From positions 1,054,001 to 1,118,000 of the forward strand of contig CP179201.1 in the NCBI GenBank assembly GCA_051201605.1: a stretch of 64,000 nt of DNA, given 5' to 3'. The notes under the pieces are model-generated. The model was not told the origin of the DNA, did no database searches, and saw only the letters and a list, made by a program, of their open reading frames with translations. Made by a program: the position numbers and the translations under genes. This DNA is from CABZJG01 sp902512685. GTDB taxonomy: Bacteria; Pseudomonadota; Alphaproteobacteria; Rhodobacterales; Rhodobacteraceae. Of the stretch, positions 1-9,141 are shown piece after piece (position 1 is the stretch's first letter; each line of letters begins with the position of its first letter).

Positions 1-104
1 AATACCAACTTTAGTCATGACGTTAACGCCATAATGAAATTGACATCATGCAGTTATAAAGTGGACAGTGGCCGCATAATTTTCAAAACCATTGGGGTAA
101 ACCA

Positions 105-1763
105 ATGCCATATTATGATTTGGGCGCATATAGCCTTGCAATCACGACCGCCTCACCTGAGGCTCAGAAATGGTTCGATCGAGGGCTGAACTGGACCTAT
201 GGGTTTAATCACCATGAGGCGGTAAGCTGTTTTCAAAAGGTGCTAGCGGCTGATCCAAGCTGCGCCATGGCCCATTGGGGCATCGCCTATGCATCTGGTC
301 CCAATTACAACATGCCGTGGAAGCTGTTTGATAAAGCTGGCCGGAAGGCGGCGCTGGAAGCGGCCTATGATGCAACACAGCAAGCGATTGGGCTTTGCAG
401 CGGCATCACACCCATAGAGGCGGCCTTGATCTCGGCGCTTCAGGCACGCTATCCGCAGCGCGCTTTGGATGATGACATGGAAAACTGGGATGACCGTTTT
501 GCGGCCGAAATGCGGGCGGTGTTCGGGGCGTTTCCCGACGCCTTGGATGTGCGGTCTGTTTTTGTCGAGGCGATGCTTAATCGCACCCCGTGGAAAATGT
601 GGGATTTGCCCAGCGGTATGCCAGCAGAGGGCGCCGATACCACAGAATGTCAGCAGGTTCTTGAAGCGGCCTTTGCCAATGATCCGGCGGCGATGCAGCA
701 TCCTGGATTACTGCATCTTTATGTCCATCTGATGGAAATGTCGCCCATTCCCGAACGCGCCCTTAAGGCCGGGGATGCCCTGCGCACACTGGTGCCCGAT
801 GCCGGTCATTTGGTGCATATGCCAACGCATATTGATGTGCTGTGCGGCAACTACAGCGATGTTGTGCTGTGGAACCAAAAGGCGGTCGAGGCGGATTTAA
901 AGTATTATGAGCGCGAGGGCGCCTTTAACATCTATACCGGCTACCGGCAGCACAATTACCATTTCGTGATCTATGGCGCGATGTTTCTGGGTCAGTTTGA
1001 ACCAGCGCTGGCCGCCGTGCGCGGTATGGCGGAAACCACACCCGAAGATATGCTGCGCATGCCATCCCCGCCGATGGCAGATTATTTTGAAAGCTATCTG
1101 TCGATGGAGCCGCATCTTTTGGTGCGCTTTGGTAAATGGCATGAGGCAATTGCGTTGCCGTTGCCTGATGACCAAGAGCTGTTTTGCACGCTCACTGCCT
1201 TTACGCATTATGCCCGCGGCGTTGCCCATGCCGCGCTTGGCCATGTGGCCGAGGCTGAGGTCGAAGAAAAGCTGTTTTTAGCGGCCAAAGCCAGGGTCCC
1301 GGATAGCCGCGTGTTGCACAACAACAAAGTTATTCATCTGATGGAAATTGCAACCCATATGCTGCGCGGCGAGATTGCCTATCGTAAAGAAGAATATGAT
1401 CGGGCGTTTGAGCAGTTGCGCCAAGCGATCACGATAGAAGATAATTTGCCCTATGATGAGCCGTGGGGCTGGATGCAGCCCACGCGCCACGCGCTGGGCG
1501 CGCTGCTGTTTGAACAGGGTCATATTACCGAGGCCGAAACGGCCTACCGTGAAGATCTGGGGCTTGGCGGGCAATTATCGCGCGCCACTGTGCACCCCGA
1601 TAATGTCTGGAGCCTTAAAGGTCTTTATGATTGCCTTGAAGCCCGCGGCGAGGTGGTTGAGATCGTACATATAAGACACAGACTGCAGATGGCCGAGGCC
1701 CGCGCAGATCACAGCATCAAAGCCTCTTGCGCCTGCGCGCAAGCCGCGCTGCAGAGCAGCTAA
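105..1763 (+). CDS. TPR repeat-containing protein, function unknown
   Basis: A 552-residue protein with no signal peptide or membrane segment, so probably cytoplasmic. TPR-like helical pairs are visible near residues 34-63 (around FNHHEAVSCFQKVL) and again near residues 430-490 (around YDRAFEQLRQAI and HITEAETAYREDL). His, Trp and Tyr are frequent between them. This resembles conserved long TPR proteins of unknown role in proteobacteria. TPR folds usually carry protein contacts, and I see no catalytic motif. It is a single-gene unit that converges on rimO with 37 bases between the stops. A true gene by length and composition; function is not assignable. Confidence 0.85.
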   Translation: MPYYDLGAYSLAITTASPEAQKWFDRGLNWTYGFNHHEAVSCFQKVLAADPSCAMAHWGIAYASGPNYNMPWKLFDKAGRKAALEAAYDATQQAIGLCSGITPIEAALISALQARYPQRALDDDMENWDDRFAAEMRAVFGAFPDALDVRSVFVEAMLNRTPWKMWDLPSGMPAEGADTTECQQVLEAAFANDPAAMQHPGLLHLYVHLMEMSPIPERALKAGDALRTLVPDAGHLVHMPTHIDVLCGNYSDVVLWNQKAVEADLKYYEREGAFNIYTGYRQHNYHFVIYGAMFLGQFEPALAAVRGMAETTPEDMLRMPSPPMADYFESYLSMEPHLLVRFGKWHEAIALPLPDDQELFCTLTAFTHYARGVAHAALGHVAEAEVEEKLFLAAKARVPDSRVLHNNKVIHLMEIATHMLRGEIAYRKEEYDRAFEQLRQAITIEDNLPYDEPWGWMQPTRHALGALLFEQGHITEAETAYREDLGLGGQLSRATVHPDNVWSLKGLYDCLEARGEVVEIVHIRHRLQMAEARADHSIKASCACAQAALQSS

Positions 1764-1800
1764 GATAGACCAAACTGAGCTTCTTTATGGATAGGTTCTG

Positions 1801-3168
1801 TTAAATCCGTTTAGCCCAAAGGTCATATTCACCAGCTTCGTCAACCTCAACCGACACAATATCCCCAACGCTTAAAGCTTCAAAACCTTTGTCGATAAAC
1901 AGATTACCGTCAATTTCGGGCGCGTCTGCTTTGGTGCGGCAGGTTGCGCCGCTCTCGTCAATCTCATCGACAATCACATCCAGCTTTTGGCCTACTTTAG
2001 CCGCCAGTTTTGCTTCGGATATGGCCTGCGCCTTGGCCATAAACCGCTCCCAGCGGTCCTGTTTGACTTCACCTGCCACATGATCGGGCAGCGCGTTTGA
2101 GCGTGCACCATCAACATTTTCGTATTGAAAACATCCCACGCGGTCCAGTTGCGCCTCGTCCAGCCAGTTGAGCAGGGTTTGAAACTCGGCCTCGGTCTCG
2201 CCGGGATAGCCAACAATAAAGGTCGAGCGCAGCGCAATATCGGGGCAGATATCGCGCCAAGCCGCAATCTCATCCAGTGTTTTGGCCGCTGCCGCCGGCC
2301 GCGCCATGCGGCGCAGAACATCCGGGTGCGCGTGCTGAAACGGTATGTCCAGATAGGGCAGGATCAACCCTTCAGCCATCAGCGGGATGAGCTGGCGCAC
2401 ATGCGGATAGGGATAGACATAATGCAGCCGCACCCAAGCGCCAAGCGATCCTAGATCGCGCGCCAGATCGGTGATATGAGCGCGGTGGCCGCGCGCTTCG
2501 GCGTGTTTGATATCCACTCCATAGGCGCTGGTGTCCTGCGAGATAACCAAAAGTTCCTTTACCCCGTTTTCAACCAGTTTTTCCGCTTCGCGCAACACCG
2601 CATGAGCCGGGCGGCTGGCCAAACGGCCACGCATGTCGGGGATGATGCAAAACTTGCACTTGTGATTGCAGCCTTCGGAAATCTTGAGATAGCTGTAATG
2701 CCGCGGGGTCAGCTTGATACCGGTCGAAGGCAGCAGGTCAATGAAGGGATCAGGGCTGGGCGGGGCGGCGCTGTGTACCGCATCGAGCACCTGCTCATAT
2801 TGCTGTGGGCCGGTGACAGCCAGAACACGCGGATGTGCGCCGGTGATATAATCGGCCTCGGCCCCCAGACAGCCGGTGACAATCACTTTGCCATTTTCCT
2901 GCAAAGCTTCGCCTATTGCCTCAAGACTTTCGGCTTTGGCGCTATCGAGAAACCCGCAAGTGTTCACAATCACCGCATCGGCGCCGCTATAATCGGGTGA
3001 AAAGCCATAGCCTTCTGCGCGCAGGCGGGTCAGAATACGTTCGCTGTCCACCAGCGCTTTGGGGCAGCCAAGCGAGACCATGCCGATGGTCGGTTGGCCT
3101 TGGCGGGGCGCCTCTGGCAATTGCGCGTTAGCAAGATCCGGGCGCAGGCTGGGTGGGTTGCTAGACAT
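1801..3168 (-). CDS. rimO: Ribosomal protein S12 methylthiotransferase RimO
   Basis: Radical-SAM enzyme that adds a methylthio group to an aspartate of ribosomal protein S12. The 455 residues show the family order. The N-terminal MTTase domain has three cluster cysteines (C35 in SLGCPKALVDSE, C71 in NTCGFLDSA, C100 in VTGCLGAEADYI). The radical-SAM domain has the CxxxCxxC motif at C167, C171 and C174 (SEGCNHKCKFC). A TRAM-like end follows from about residue 390. The SLGCPK signature separates RimO from the related tRNA enzyme MiaB. Length is normal for the family. Transcribed alone on the minus strand, divergent from the S9 peptidase locus. Confidence 0.97.
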   Translation of the reverse strand: MSSNPPSLRPDLANAQLPEAPRQGQPTIGMVSLGCPKALVDSERILTRLRAEGYGFSPDYSGADAVIVNTCGFLDSAKAESLEAIGEALQENGKVIVTGCLGAEADYITGAHPRVLAVTGPQQYEQVLDAVHSAAPPSPDPFIDLLPSTGIKLTPRHYSYLKISEGCNHKCKFCIIPDMRGRLASRPAHAVLREAEKLVENGVKELLVISQDTSAYGVDIKHAEARGHRAHITDLARDLGSLGAWVRLHYVYPYPHVRQLIPLMAEGLILPYLDIPFQHAHPDVLRRMARPAAAAKTLDEIAAWRDICPDIALRSTFIVGYPGETEAEFQTLLNWLDEAQLDRVGCFQYENVDGARSNALPDHVAGEVKQDRWERFMAKAQAISEAKLAAKVGQKLDVIVDEIDESGATCRTKADAPEIDGNLFIDKGFEALSVGDIVSVEVDEAGEYDLWAKRI

Positions 3169-3271
3169 GATCTTGCCTATAGCCGAGCTTTGATCAGTTG
3201 AAAAGCCATGTCAGATTGTGTACTGCCTTAGGGGGAATGATTTTATATATTTATACTTATAAGGTATTTTA

Positions 3272-3415
3272 ATGGTGCTTTTTCGGCGAATCACATTATA
3301 TTTATTGTTTGGAATTTTTGATCTGGGTCTGGCTGCGGCCAGTCTCATTTGGTTTTGGTCACTCGATAGCGCACCCCGGCATCCCGCTTTGGCTGAGGCA
3401 GATTATCACTGCTGA
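3272..3415 (+). CDS. N-terminal membrane-anchor fragment of the adjacent S9 peptidase (apparent frameshift)
   Basis: A 47-residue reading frame starting at ATG 3272 with an AAGG ribosome site seven bases upstream (3261-3264). It encodes one hydrophobic helix (LYLLFGIFDLGLAAASLIW) after two arginines, as in a signal anchor, then ends at TGA 3413-3415. The peptidase frame has no stop from 3397 onward. Adding one T after GAT (3401-3403) would read AEADLSLLIPVRQFYAD, joining the two into a 664-residue membrane-anchored peptidase. I therefore read this as the true start of the peptidase gene, separated by a one-base deletion in a short T run. A real small gene or sequencing error remain possible. 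Confidence 0.6.
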   Translation: MVLFRRITLYLLFGIFDLGLAAASLIWFWSLDSAPRHPALAEADYHC

Positions 3416-3420
3416 TTCCA

Positions 3421-5265
3421 GTGCGGCAGTTCTATGCGGATCAATCGCTCGAATGGGTCTATAAGGTGTCCTTTGATGGCCGCTACGCGGCCTATCGCGC
3501 CACCCGCCTGACCAAACAGGTGATATTGATCAAGGACCTGAAAACGGGTGAGCAAAAGGCCAAAATAACCGACTGGAATGATTATTTTTGGGTGCCCCAT
3601 AGCAACCAACTTCGGGTTGAGTATGACGATCGGATCTGGGAGGTTGATCCGGAAAACCCAGAACGTGATAATTGGGTCGATGTCACACCGCGCGGGTTTC
3701 AATCCGGATTTCGCTATGCGTTTGCGCCGCCAACGCCAGACCACCGTCAGGTGGTGCTGAGCTATGGGCGCAAAGAGCGTGTGGCCGATCTATATACGGT
3801 TGATCAGGACGGCAAAAACAAAGAGCTTTTGATCGAAAACGAAGGCCAGACATTAGCATGGATACTGGATAAAGATTACGCGCCCGTTCTGCGATATGAC
3901 CGGCCTGAGAAGAACGGCAAAGTCACCCGCCTTATGGTGTCCGATGATGATGAGTGGCGGCACCTTATGGATGTGCCGATCAATGAAGAGTTTTACTTTA
4001 TCGAGGTTATGAAAAACCGAGAGTATGGTTTTGCCGTCTCTAGTCGTGGCCGTGATAAAGCCGCTGTGGTGCGGGTAAACCTCAACGATGGTAGCGAGGA
4101 AGTCATAATTTCTGATCCAGATGGCGATCTAAATTGGGTGGTTAATTTCGACCCATGGGATGATCAGATTGATGCGGCCATCAGCACCACGCTCGGGACA
4201 AAAATTCTGCCCTTGTCAGAGCGTGGGAAAATCTTTGCTGATTTGGTAGCGCAATATGGTGATGCAGTCGAAATCGGTGGTTTCACTGAAAGCGTAGATG
4301 GCCGTTTTCTTAGCGTAGACTTATCCCCGGATACTTTGGGGTATGAGTTTGTGCTGATGGATCTGCAAAACCAAACAACAACGTCGTTGGGCCAGCAGAA
4401 CTTTCGCCATAAATTCAAAGATCATTTGGCGACAACCGACGTTGTCCAGTTTCCGGCCTGCGATGGGCTGATGCTGAATGGGTTACTGGTGCGGCCGCGC
4501 AATGCCCAAGGGCCCGTGCCCATGGTGATCGAGGTCCACGGGGGGCCAGCCGCTCATGTGCGATGGGGATACAACCATTTCTGTCAGTTTTTGGCCAACC
4601 GCGGCTATGCAGTGCTGGCACTGAATTACCGTGGCTCTGACGGGTATGGGCGGGCGTTTCAAAAAGCCGGCTTTGGCCAGTATGGCAAAAAAATGCAGGA
4701 TGATCTGGTGGATGCGGTGAACTGGGCGGTAGATCAAAAGATTGCCGACCCCGATGCAATTGCGATCAACGGGGGCAGCTGTGGCGGCTATGCCAGCGCC
4801 ATGGCCATGGTACGCGACCCGGATATCTTTAAAGCTGCAATAATCGAACACGCCATGCTGGATGTGGAATATCAATCCCAATTCCCACCGTATTTTTGGG
4901 GTCTTAGCTTGGAAAAATGGTACCGGTATTTCGGCAATCCTGATGACGAAGGCGTGCGTGAAGACATGCGCGCGCGCTCGCCAATTAACCGCGTTGAAGA
5001 TCTAAAAGGACCCGTGCTGATGGTCGCAGGCCGACAGGATCGCGTGGTCGGTTTCGAGCAAACAGAACGCTTTATTACTGCGGCCGAGAATCTTGACAAA
5101 GAGGTCGAGGCCTTGATTTTTGACGATGAAGGCCACGGGTTAAACCACTGGCAATCCAAGGTGAAACACGCGCGGCGGGTGGAAGACTTTCTGGCCAAGC
5201 ATCTTGGTGGTCGCAGTGGAAACTGGGACTGGATCGAACCGGTTGCAGACTTTATCGAAGATTAG
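3421..5265 (+). CDS. S9-family (prolyl oligopeptidase-like) serine peptidase
   Basis: Alpha/beta-hydrolase peptidase of the S9 family, which cleaves short peptides. An N-terminal beta-propeller-like half (to about residue 330) precedes the hydrolase domain. The catalytic triad is visible: Ser453 in GGSCGGYASA, Asp540 in AGRQDRVV and His572 in DEGHGLNHW. The HGGP oxyanion motif is in EVHGGPAAHVRWGY. The GTG at 3421 has no ribosome site before it, and the natural start is probably ATG 3272 in another frame. Without that segment the enzyme would lose its membrane anchor. The stop codon overlaps the convergent gcrA stop. Confidence 0.85.
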   Translation: MRQFYADQSLEWVYKVSFDGRYAAYRATRLTKQVILIKDLKTGEQKAKITDWNDYFWVPHSNQLRVEYDDRIWEVDPENPERDNWVDVTPRGFQSGFRYAFAPPTPDHRQVVLSYGRKERVADLYTVDQDGKNKELLIENEGQTLAWILDKDYAPVLRYDRPEKNGKVTRLMVSDDDEWRHLMDVPINEEFYFIEVMKNREYGFAVSSRGRDKAAVVRVNLNDGSEEVIISDPDGDLNWVVNFDPWDDQIDAAISTTLGTKILPLSERGKIFADLVAQYGDAVEIGGFTESVDGRFLSVDLSPDTLGYEFVLMDLQNQTTTSLGQQNFRHKFKDHLATTDVVQFPACDGLMLNGLLVRPRNAQGPVPMVIEVHGGPAAHVRWGYNHFCQFLANRGYAVLALNYRGSDGYGRAFQKAGFGQYGKKMQDDLVDAVNWAVDQKIADPDAIAINGGSCGGYASAMAMVRDPDIFKAAIIEHAMLDVEYQSQFPPYFWGLSLEKWYRYFGNPDDEGVREDMRARSPINRVEDLKGPVLMVAGRQDRVVGFEQTERFITAAENLDKEVEALIFDDEGHGLNHWQSKVKHARRVEDFLAKHLGGRSGNWDWIEPVADFIED

Positions 5266-5810
5266 CGGCGCCGGTCGCGGCGTGTGCTCATGGGTTGAAA
5301 GGCCACGCCCACATGGGCTTCACAATAGGGTTTGCCGGATTGCGTCGGCAAACCGCAGAACCAAAAATCATCAGTTGCCGGATCGCCAACGGGCCACTTA
5401 CAAGTGCGCTCGGTCAATTCCAAAAGACTTATCCTTTTTGCCTTTTTCTCTATTTCGCTTACTTTGGCCAGCGCTTCTGGGCTAATCTCATTGGCCGAAG
5501 GCTGGGGCGGCAGAGGCTGACCAGCTGGAATAATCTGCCGCCGAGCCGGTGTGACCACTGGCTTTGGCTCTGGCTCTTTTTGCGGAGCTGCGCTTTTAGG
5601 GGCGGCCTTGGAATCCTGTTTGGGGGCAGCCTTCGACTTGGCATCAGACTTTGTGGTGGTCGTGGCGCGGTTTGACAGCCCCAAACGGTGGACTTTTCCG
5701 ATCACGGCATTGCGTGTGACACCGCCAAGTTCTTTGGCAATCTGGCTTGCGGATTGGCCTTCGCCCCACATTTTCTTTAAAAGCTCGACGCGTTCATCGG
5801 TCCAAGACAT
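5262..5810 (-). CDS. gcrA: GcrA cell-cycle regulator
   Basis: Alphaproteobacterial transcription factor that, in Caulobacter, works with sigma70 at promoters carrying CcrM-methylated GANTC sites. The 182-residue protein begins with the diagnostic sequence MSWTDERVELLKKMWGEG, followed by a helix-turn-helix (ASQIAKELGGVTRNAVIGKV). A low-complexity Ala/Lys/Pro linker covers roughly residues 50-100. A conserved C-terminal part (RISLLELTERTCKWPVGDP, then CGLPTQSGKPYCEAH) contains Cys/His residues that may bind metal. Its end overlaps the convergent S9 peptidase by four bases. It is divergent from the ABC permease gene. Confidence 0.97.
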   Translation of the reverse strand: MSWTDERVELLKKMWGEGQSASQIAKELGGVTRNAVIGKVHRLGLSNRATTTTKSDAKSKAAPKQDSKAAPKSAAPQKEPEPKPVVTPARRQIIPAGQPLPPQPSANEISPEALAKVSEIEKKAKRISLLELTERTCKWPVGDPATDDFWFCGLPTQSGKPYCEAHVGVAFQPMSTRRDRRR

Positions 5811-5936
5811 CTGTCATTCCTATCTGGGAAAGCGGCCGAGAAAATCAGACGCTTTTAGAATTTTTTTCAGTGGCCTATTCTATACATCACACAAAGAGTT
5901 ACAAGACACCAAGAGCAAAGAAATCAGAGGTGCGCT

Positions 5937-6740
5937 ATGCAGTTTGGTCATAACATGGGAACGCGGAGGTTTGGCCGGGTTAATTGGTTGGGGTTGATGA
6001 CCTTGACCTCTCGTGAAGTTCAGCGGTTTATGTCGGTGCGCACGCAAACCTTGCTGGCGCCGATGGTGACCGCAGGCTTGTTCCTGATGATCTTTAATAT
6101 TGCCATAGGTCCAAGACGCGGCGATGTCATGGGGCTTCCGTTTGTGGTGTTTCTGGCGCCGGGGATCACGATGATGACGGTGATTCAAAATGCCTTTGCC
6201 AATACTACATCTTCGATCATGACCGCCAAGGTGCAGGGCAATATTGTGGATACGCTGATGCCGCCGTTGTCCGCGAGCGAGTTGGTGGCCGGTTATCTGG
6301 CTGGTGCAGTGGTGCGCGGAATGTGCTTGGCTTTAGGGTTGTGGTTGGGAATGTTTTTTATTTTGGACATCGGGCTTGCCCATCCCTTTTATGCGCTTGC
6401 CTTTGCTTTTTTGGGGTCAGCCATGCTGGGAGCAATAGGAATAGTTGCCGCCATTCATGCGCAAAAATATGATCAAATGTCCGCGATTACCAATTTCATC
6501 ATCACCCCACTGGCGTTTTTATCCGGGAGCTTTTACTCAATCGAGGCTTTGCCGGACGCGATCCGGCAGCTCACGCTGTGGAACCCAATTTTTTATCTTA
6601 TTGATGGCTTTCGCTTTGCTGTCATTGATGTCTCGGACGGGACGCCAGCCGTTGGGCTTTTTGTATGCACGCTCAGCACCATAGCGATTTCAGCTCTTGC
6701 ATGGGCACTGTTTCGGGTCGGATATAGGCTTAAGTCTTAG
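5937..6740 (+). CDS. ABC-2 type transporter permease
   Basis: Integral membrane subunit of an ABC exporter (ABC-2 family). The 267 residues contain about six hydrophobic segments and the family's typical loop (GNIVDTLMPPLSASELVAGY). A near-C-terminal PLAFLSGSFYSIEALPDAIR stretch matches ABC-2 permeases of capsule or drug exporters. The AGAGGTG ribosome site precedes ATG 5937. No ATP-binding subunit is encoded in the window, so the partner must lie elsewhere or be shared. The 3' end overlaps the convergent pcs gene by 11 bases. Substrate unknown. Confidence 0.88.
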   Translation: MQFGHNMGTRRFGRVNWLGLMTLTSREVQRFMSVRTQTLLAPMVTAGLFLMIFNIAIGPRRGDVMGLPFVVFLAPGITMMTVIQNAFANTTSSIMTAKVQGNIVDTLMPPLSASELVAGYLAGAVVRGMCLALGLWLGMFFILDIGLAHPFYALAFAFLGSAMLGAIGIVAAIHAQKYDQMSAITNFIITPLAFLSGSFYSIEALPDAIRQLTLWNPIFYLIDGFRFAVIDVSDGTPAVGLFVCTLSTIAISALAWALFRVGYRLKS

Positions 6741-7425
6741 CCGCCGGTATGATTTGTTGCACAATGCCTGCACCTACCAAATAGACCGATGTGATGACCA
6801 ATCCCCAATGCGCCCAGCTTTGCGGATGAAAATCCACCCATGCGGCCCAAATGGCAAAAAATATCCAGCCCAGCGACAGTGGCAGCGATAGCCACCGCCA
6901 GCGTTTTGTGCGCACAGGATGAATAAACTTGAGTGGAAGAAACATGGCCACGGCCAGCGCTGCCACAATTATCAAGATAATCCAGAAATTGGGTGACAGG
7001 GCAAACAGCACCAGAATCAGCATGTTCCAGCATCCCGGAAACCCATGAAAACTGTTGTCTTTGGTTTTCATATTGCCGTCGCAAAAATACATCGCCGAGG
7101 CAAACGTAATGACAAATATTGCAAACCAACCGGTCCATCCCGGTAGCAAGCCCGATTTGAAAAGCGCAAAGGCCGGAATGAAAACATAAGTGAGGTAATC
7201 TATGATCAAATCAAGCAAGACACCATCAAAGCGGGGCGCGTTTTTCTTGACATCATATTTGCGCGCCAAGGCGCCATCAATGCCGTCCACTCCAAAGGCA
7301 ACAATGAGCCAAAGAAACATCAAGCTCCACTTGGTTTCAGAAGCTGCGAGCATCGCAAGCATCGCAAAAACCGCGCCTGTCGCTGTGAAAAGATGCACGC
7401 CAAGTGCTTGTAACCTAATCGTCAT
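6730..7425 (-). CDS. pcs: Phosphatidylcholine synthase (CDP-alcohol phosphatidyltransferase)
   Basis: Condenses CDP-diacylglycerol with choline to make phosphatidylcholine in the inner membrane, a route found mainly in bacteria that meet host- or algal-derived choline. The 231 residues carry the CDP-alcohol phosphotransferase signature, starting DGIDGALARKYDV and ending in DGVLLDLIID with the spaced aspartates. The NSFHGFPGCWNML stretch is typical of Pcs rather than PgsA or PssA. About seven to eight hydrophobic helices are present. A monocistronic minus-strand gene whose end overlaps the ABC permease. Confidence 0.93.
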   Translation of the reverse strand: MTIRLQALGVHLFTATGAVFAMLAMLAASETKWSLMFLWLIVAFGVDGIDGALARKYDVKKNAPRFDGVLLDLIIDYLTYVFIPAFALFKSGLLPGWTGWFAIFVITFASAMYFCDGNMKTKDNSFHGFPGCWNMLILVLFALSPNFWIILIIVAALAVAMFLPLKFIHPVRTKRWRWLSLPLSLGWIFFAIWAAWVDFHPQSWAHWGLVITSVYLVGAGIVQQIIPAAKT

Positions 7426-7464
7426 ATCACTGTCATGCCGTAGATTGGCGCATAATGCAAATCG

Positions 7465-8388
7465 CTATTTTGCCTTGGGATGCGTTTTCGCGTAGACCTG
7501 CATCAACCGCGCGCTGTCCACGGCCGTGTAGGCTTCGGTTGTCGACAGGCTAGTATGGCCCAGAAGCTCTTGTATGGCACGCAAATCTGCTCCGGCATTC
7601 AAAAGATGTGTTGCAAAACTATGACGCATTGCATGCGGCGTGGCAGTGGCGGGCAGCCCAAGTTGCAAGCGTGCAGATTGCATCACTTTTTGGACTTGAC
7701 GCGGGTTTAATGCGCCGCCCCGCGCGCCTCGAAACAGGGGTTGATCCGGCATAAGATCATGGGGGCAAAGCTGTGTGTAATGCTGAACGGCGTCGCGTGC
7801 GATATCGATCACAGGGACCATCCGTTCTTTGCCGCCCTTGCCTAAAATGCGCAGCCCCGTCGGCAGCGGTGCATCGCGGCCGTGCAAAGACAATGCTTCG
7901 GAAATCCGAAGCCCGCATCCGTAAAGCAAAGTCACAACGGCTGTATCACGCGCCGCCATCCATGGGCTGAGCGATTGAAATTCAACCGTCTCGATCATGT
8001 TCTGGGCCGATTGCGGCGAAAGCGGCCGCGGCAGCTTGGCCTGAAATTTTGGGGCGCGCATGGCCAGGACCACTGTCGCATCAAAGCCTTCGCGCCGCGC
8101 GAGCCAGCGGTAAAAACTTTTCACCGCTGATAATTTACGCGCCAAACTTCGGGGGCTAACATTGCCCGTGCGCATTTGGGCCATCCAGGCCCGCATATCG
8201 GATACAGTGACTTTGGCTAACGCCTTCAACCCGCATTGCCCGCCATAATGCTGCCCAAGAAAGGCTAGAAAATCGAGTACATCGCGCTGATAGGCTTGGG
8301 CGGTCTTTTCCGATTTGGCTTCGATTGATATTTTTACGGCCAGCCAATCTTCAATCGCTTGATTGGCGGCAGGCGCAATGGATATCAT
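7465..8388 (-). CDS. xerC: Tyrosine recombinase XerC
   Basis: Site-specific recombinase that, with XerD, resolves chromosome dimers at dif. The 307 residues comprise an N-terminal SAM-like core-binding domain and a catalytic domain. The active-site residues are visible: Arg in GCGLRISEAL, Lys in KGGKERMVP, His-Arg in HAMRHSFATH, His in LGHTSLSTTEAY and the nucleophilic Tyr in EAYTAVDSARL. The start overlaps the stop of the upstream DUF484 gene by four bases, the usual xerC neighbour. That supports XerC rather than a phage integrase. Confidence 0.93.
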   Translation of the reverse strand: MISIAPAANQAIEDWLAVKISIEAKSEKTAQAYQRDVLDFLAFLGQHYGGQCGLKALAKVTVSDMRAWMAQMRTGNVSPRSLARKLSAVKSFYRWLARREGFDATVVLAMRAPKFQAKLPRPLSPQSAQNMIETVEFQSLSPWMAARDTAVVTLLYGCGLRISEALSLHGRDAPLPTGLRILGKGGKERMVPVIDIARDAVQHYTQLCPHDLMPDQPLFRGARGGALNPRQVQKVMQSARLQLGLPATATPHAMRHSFATHLLNAGADLRAIQELLGHTSLSTTEAYTAVDSARLMQVYAKTHPKAK

Positions 8389-9098
8389 GCCAGCCAGCGC
8401 CGCATCACCCGCTCAAAAACGCCGCCAAAAAAAGCCAGCAGATCGGTCCCATGTTGCGGCGTGAATTGATGTGGATCGTCAGACCCCATAAGCAGTAGGC
8501 CGGGCAGCTTACCGCGCCCAAAATCCAATCTTAATGCCGCTTCAGAGCGCAGGAATTCAGCAGCATCGCCATAAACCTGTTCTGCACCATATTGAATTTT
8601 TCGCAATGTCACATCTCTTGCTAAAGTGTTTTTGCCTTGGGTCAGATAGGCCTCAATGAATCCAGGAATTGCAACAGTGATGGCGTCGTTGAAGTCCGCA
8701 AATGCAGGGCTTGATTTTGCATCGGTCTGACGCGTTTCAAGCACCAGCTTGATTGATTGGACACGTAAAATATCTGCCACATCGCCTTGCAGATCGGTAA
8801 GGAACTGTTGAAAATCCACCGGGTCCATCATGCGCAAAATGGCCCGCTGGACTTGATTGATGCCAGACAGACTTTCATAAGAAGCGGCAATCACACTGCG
8901 GTGCAATTCTTCCAACCGATCAAGACGTGTTTCCAACCGGTCCATTGCGATCCCTCTGAGATCAACAATGTTACCCCCCAGCGATTGACTGTTGGCATCA
9001 ATCAGAGCCTGCATCAAATCCTGATCGTCCAGAATGACGTCTGGCCGGGCTATGATCTTGTCGCGCAATGCGCTGTCAATTTTGGGCGGTGTTGTCAT
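8385..9098 (-). CDS. DUF484 family protein
   Basis: A 237-residue protein of the DUF484 (GAF-like) family, normally found directly before xerC in proteobacteria, as here. The N-terminal helix contains DDQDLMQALIDANSQSLGGNIVDLR in outline, followed by a likely coiled coil (MDRLETRLDRLEELHRSV), then a GAF-like alpha/beta half. The sequence LLLMGSDDPHQFTPQHGTDL near the end matches the conserved family tail. Biochemical function is not established. Translational coupling to xerC (four-base overlap) suggests a shared role in chromosome handling. Confidence 0.9.
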   Translation of the reverse strand: MTTPPKIDSALRDKIIARPDVILDDQDLMQALIDANSQSLGGNIVDLRGIAMDRLETRLDRLEELHRSVIAASYESLSGINQVQRAILRMMDPVDFQQFLTDLQGDVADILRVQSIKLVLETRQTDAKSSPAFADFNDAITVAIPGFIEAYLTQGKNTLARDVTLRKIQYGAEQVYGDAAEFLRSEAALRLDFGRGKLPGLLLMGSDDPHQFTPQHGTDLLAFFGGVFERVMRRWLA

Positions 9099-9141
9099 CT
9101 GATTGCCCCTCTACCAAAGATATATGGGGCTTTATACAGAT

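Noticed and set aside
40..60. TTGACA at 40-45 and TATAAA at 55-60 as a promoter for the TPR gene
   Set aside because: The spacer is only eight to nine bases, far below the 16-18 needed by sigma70.
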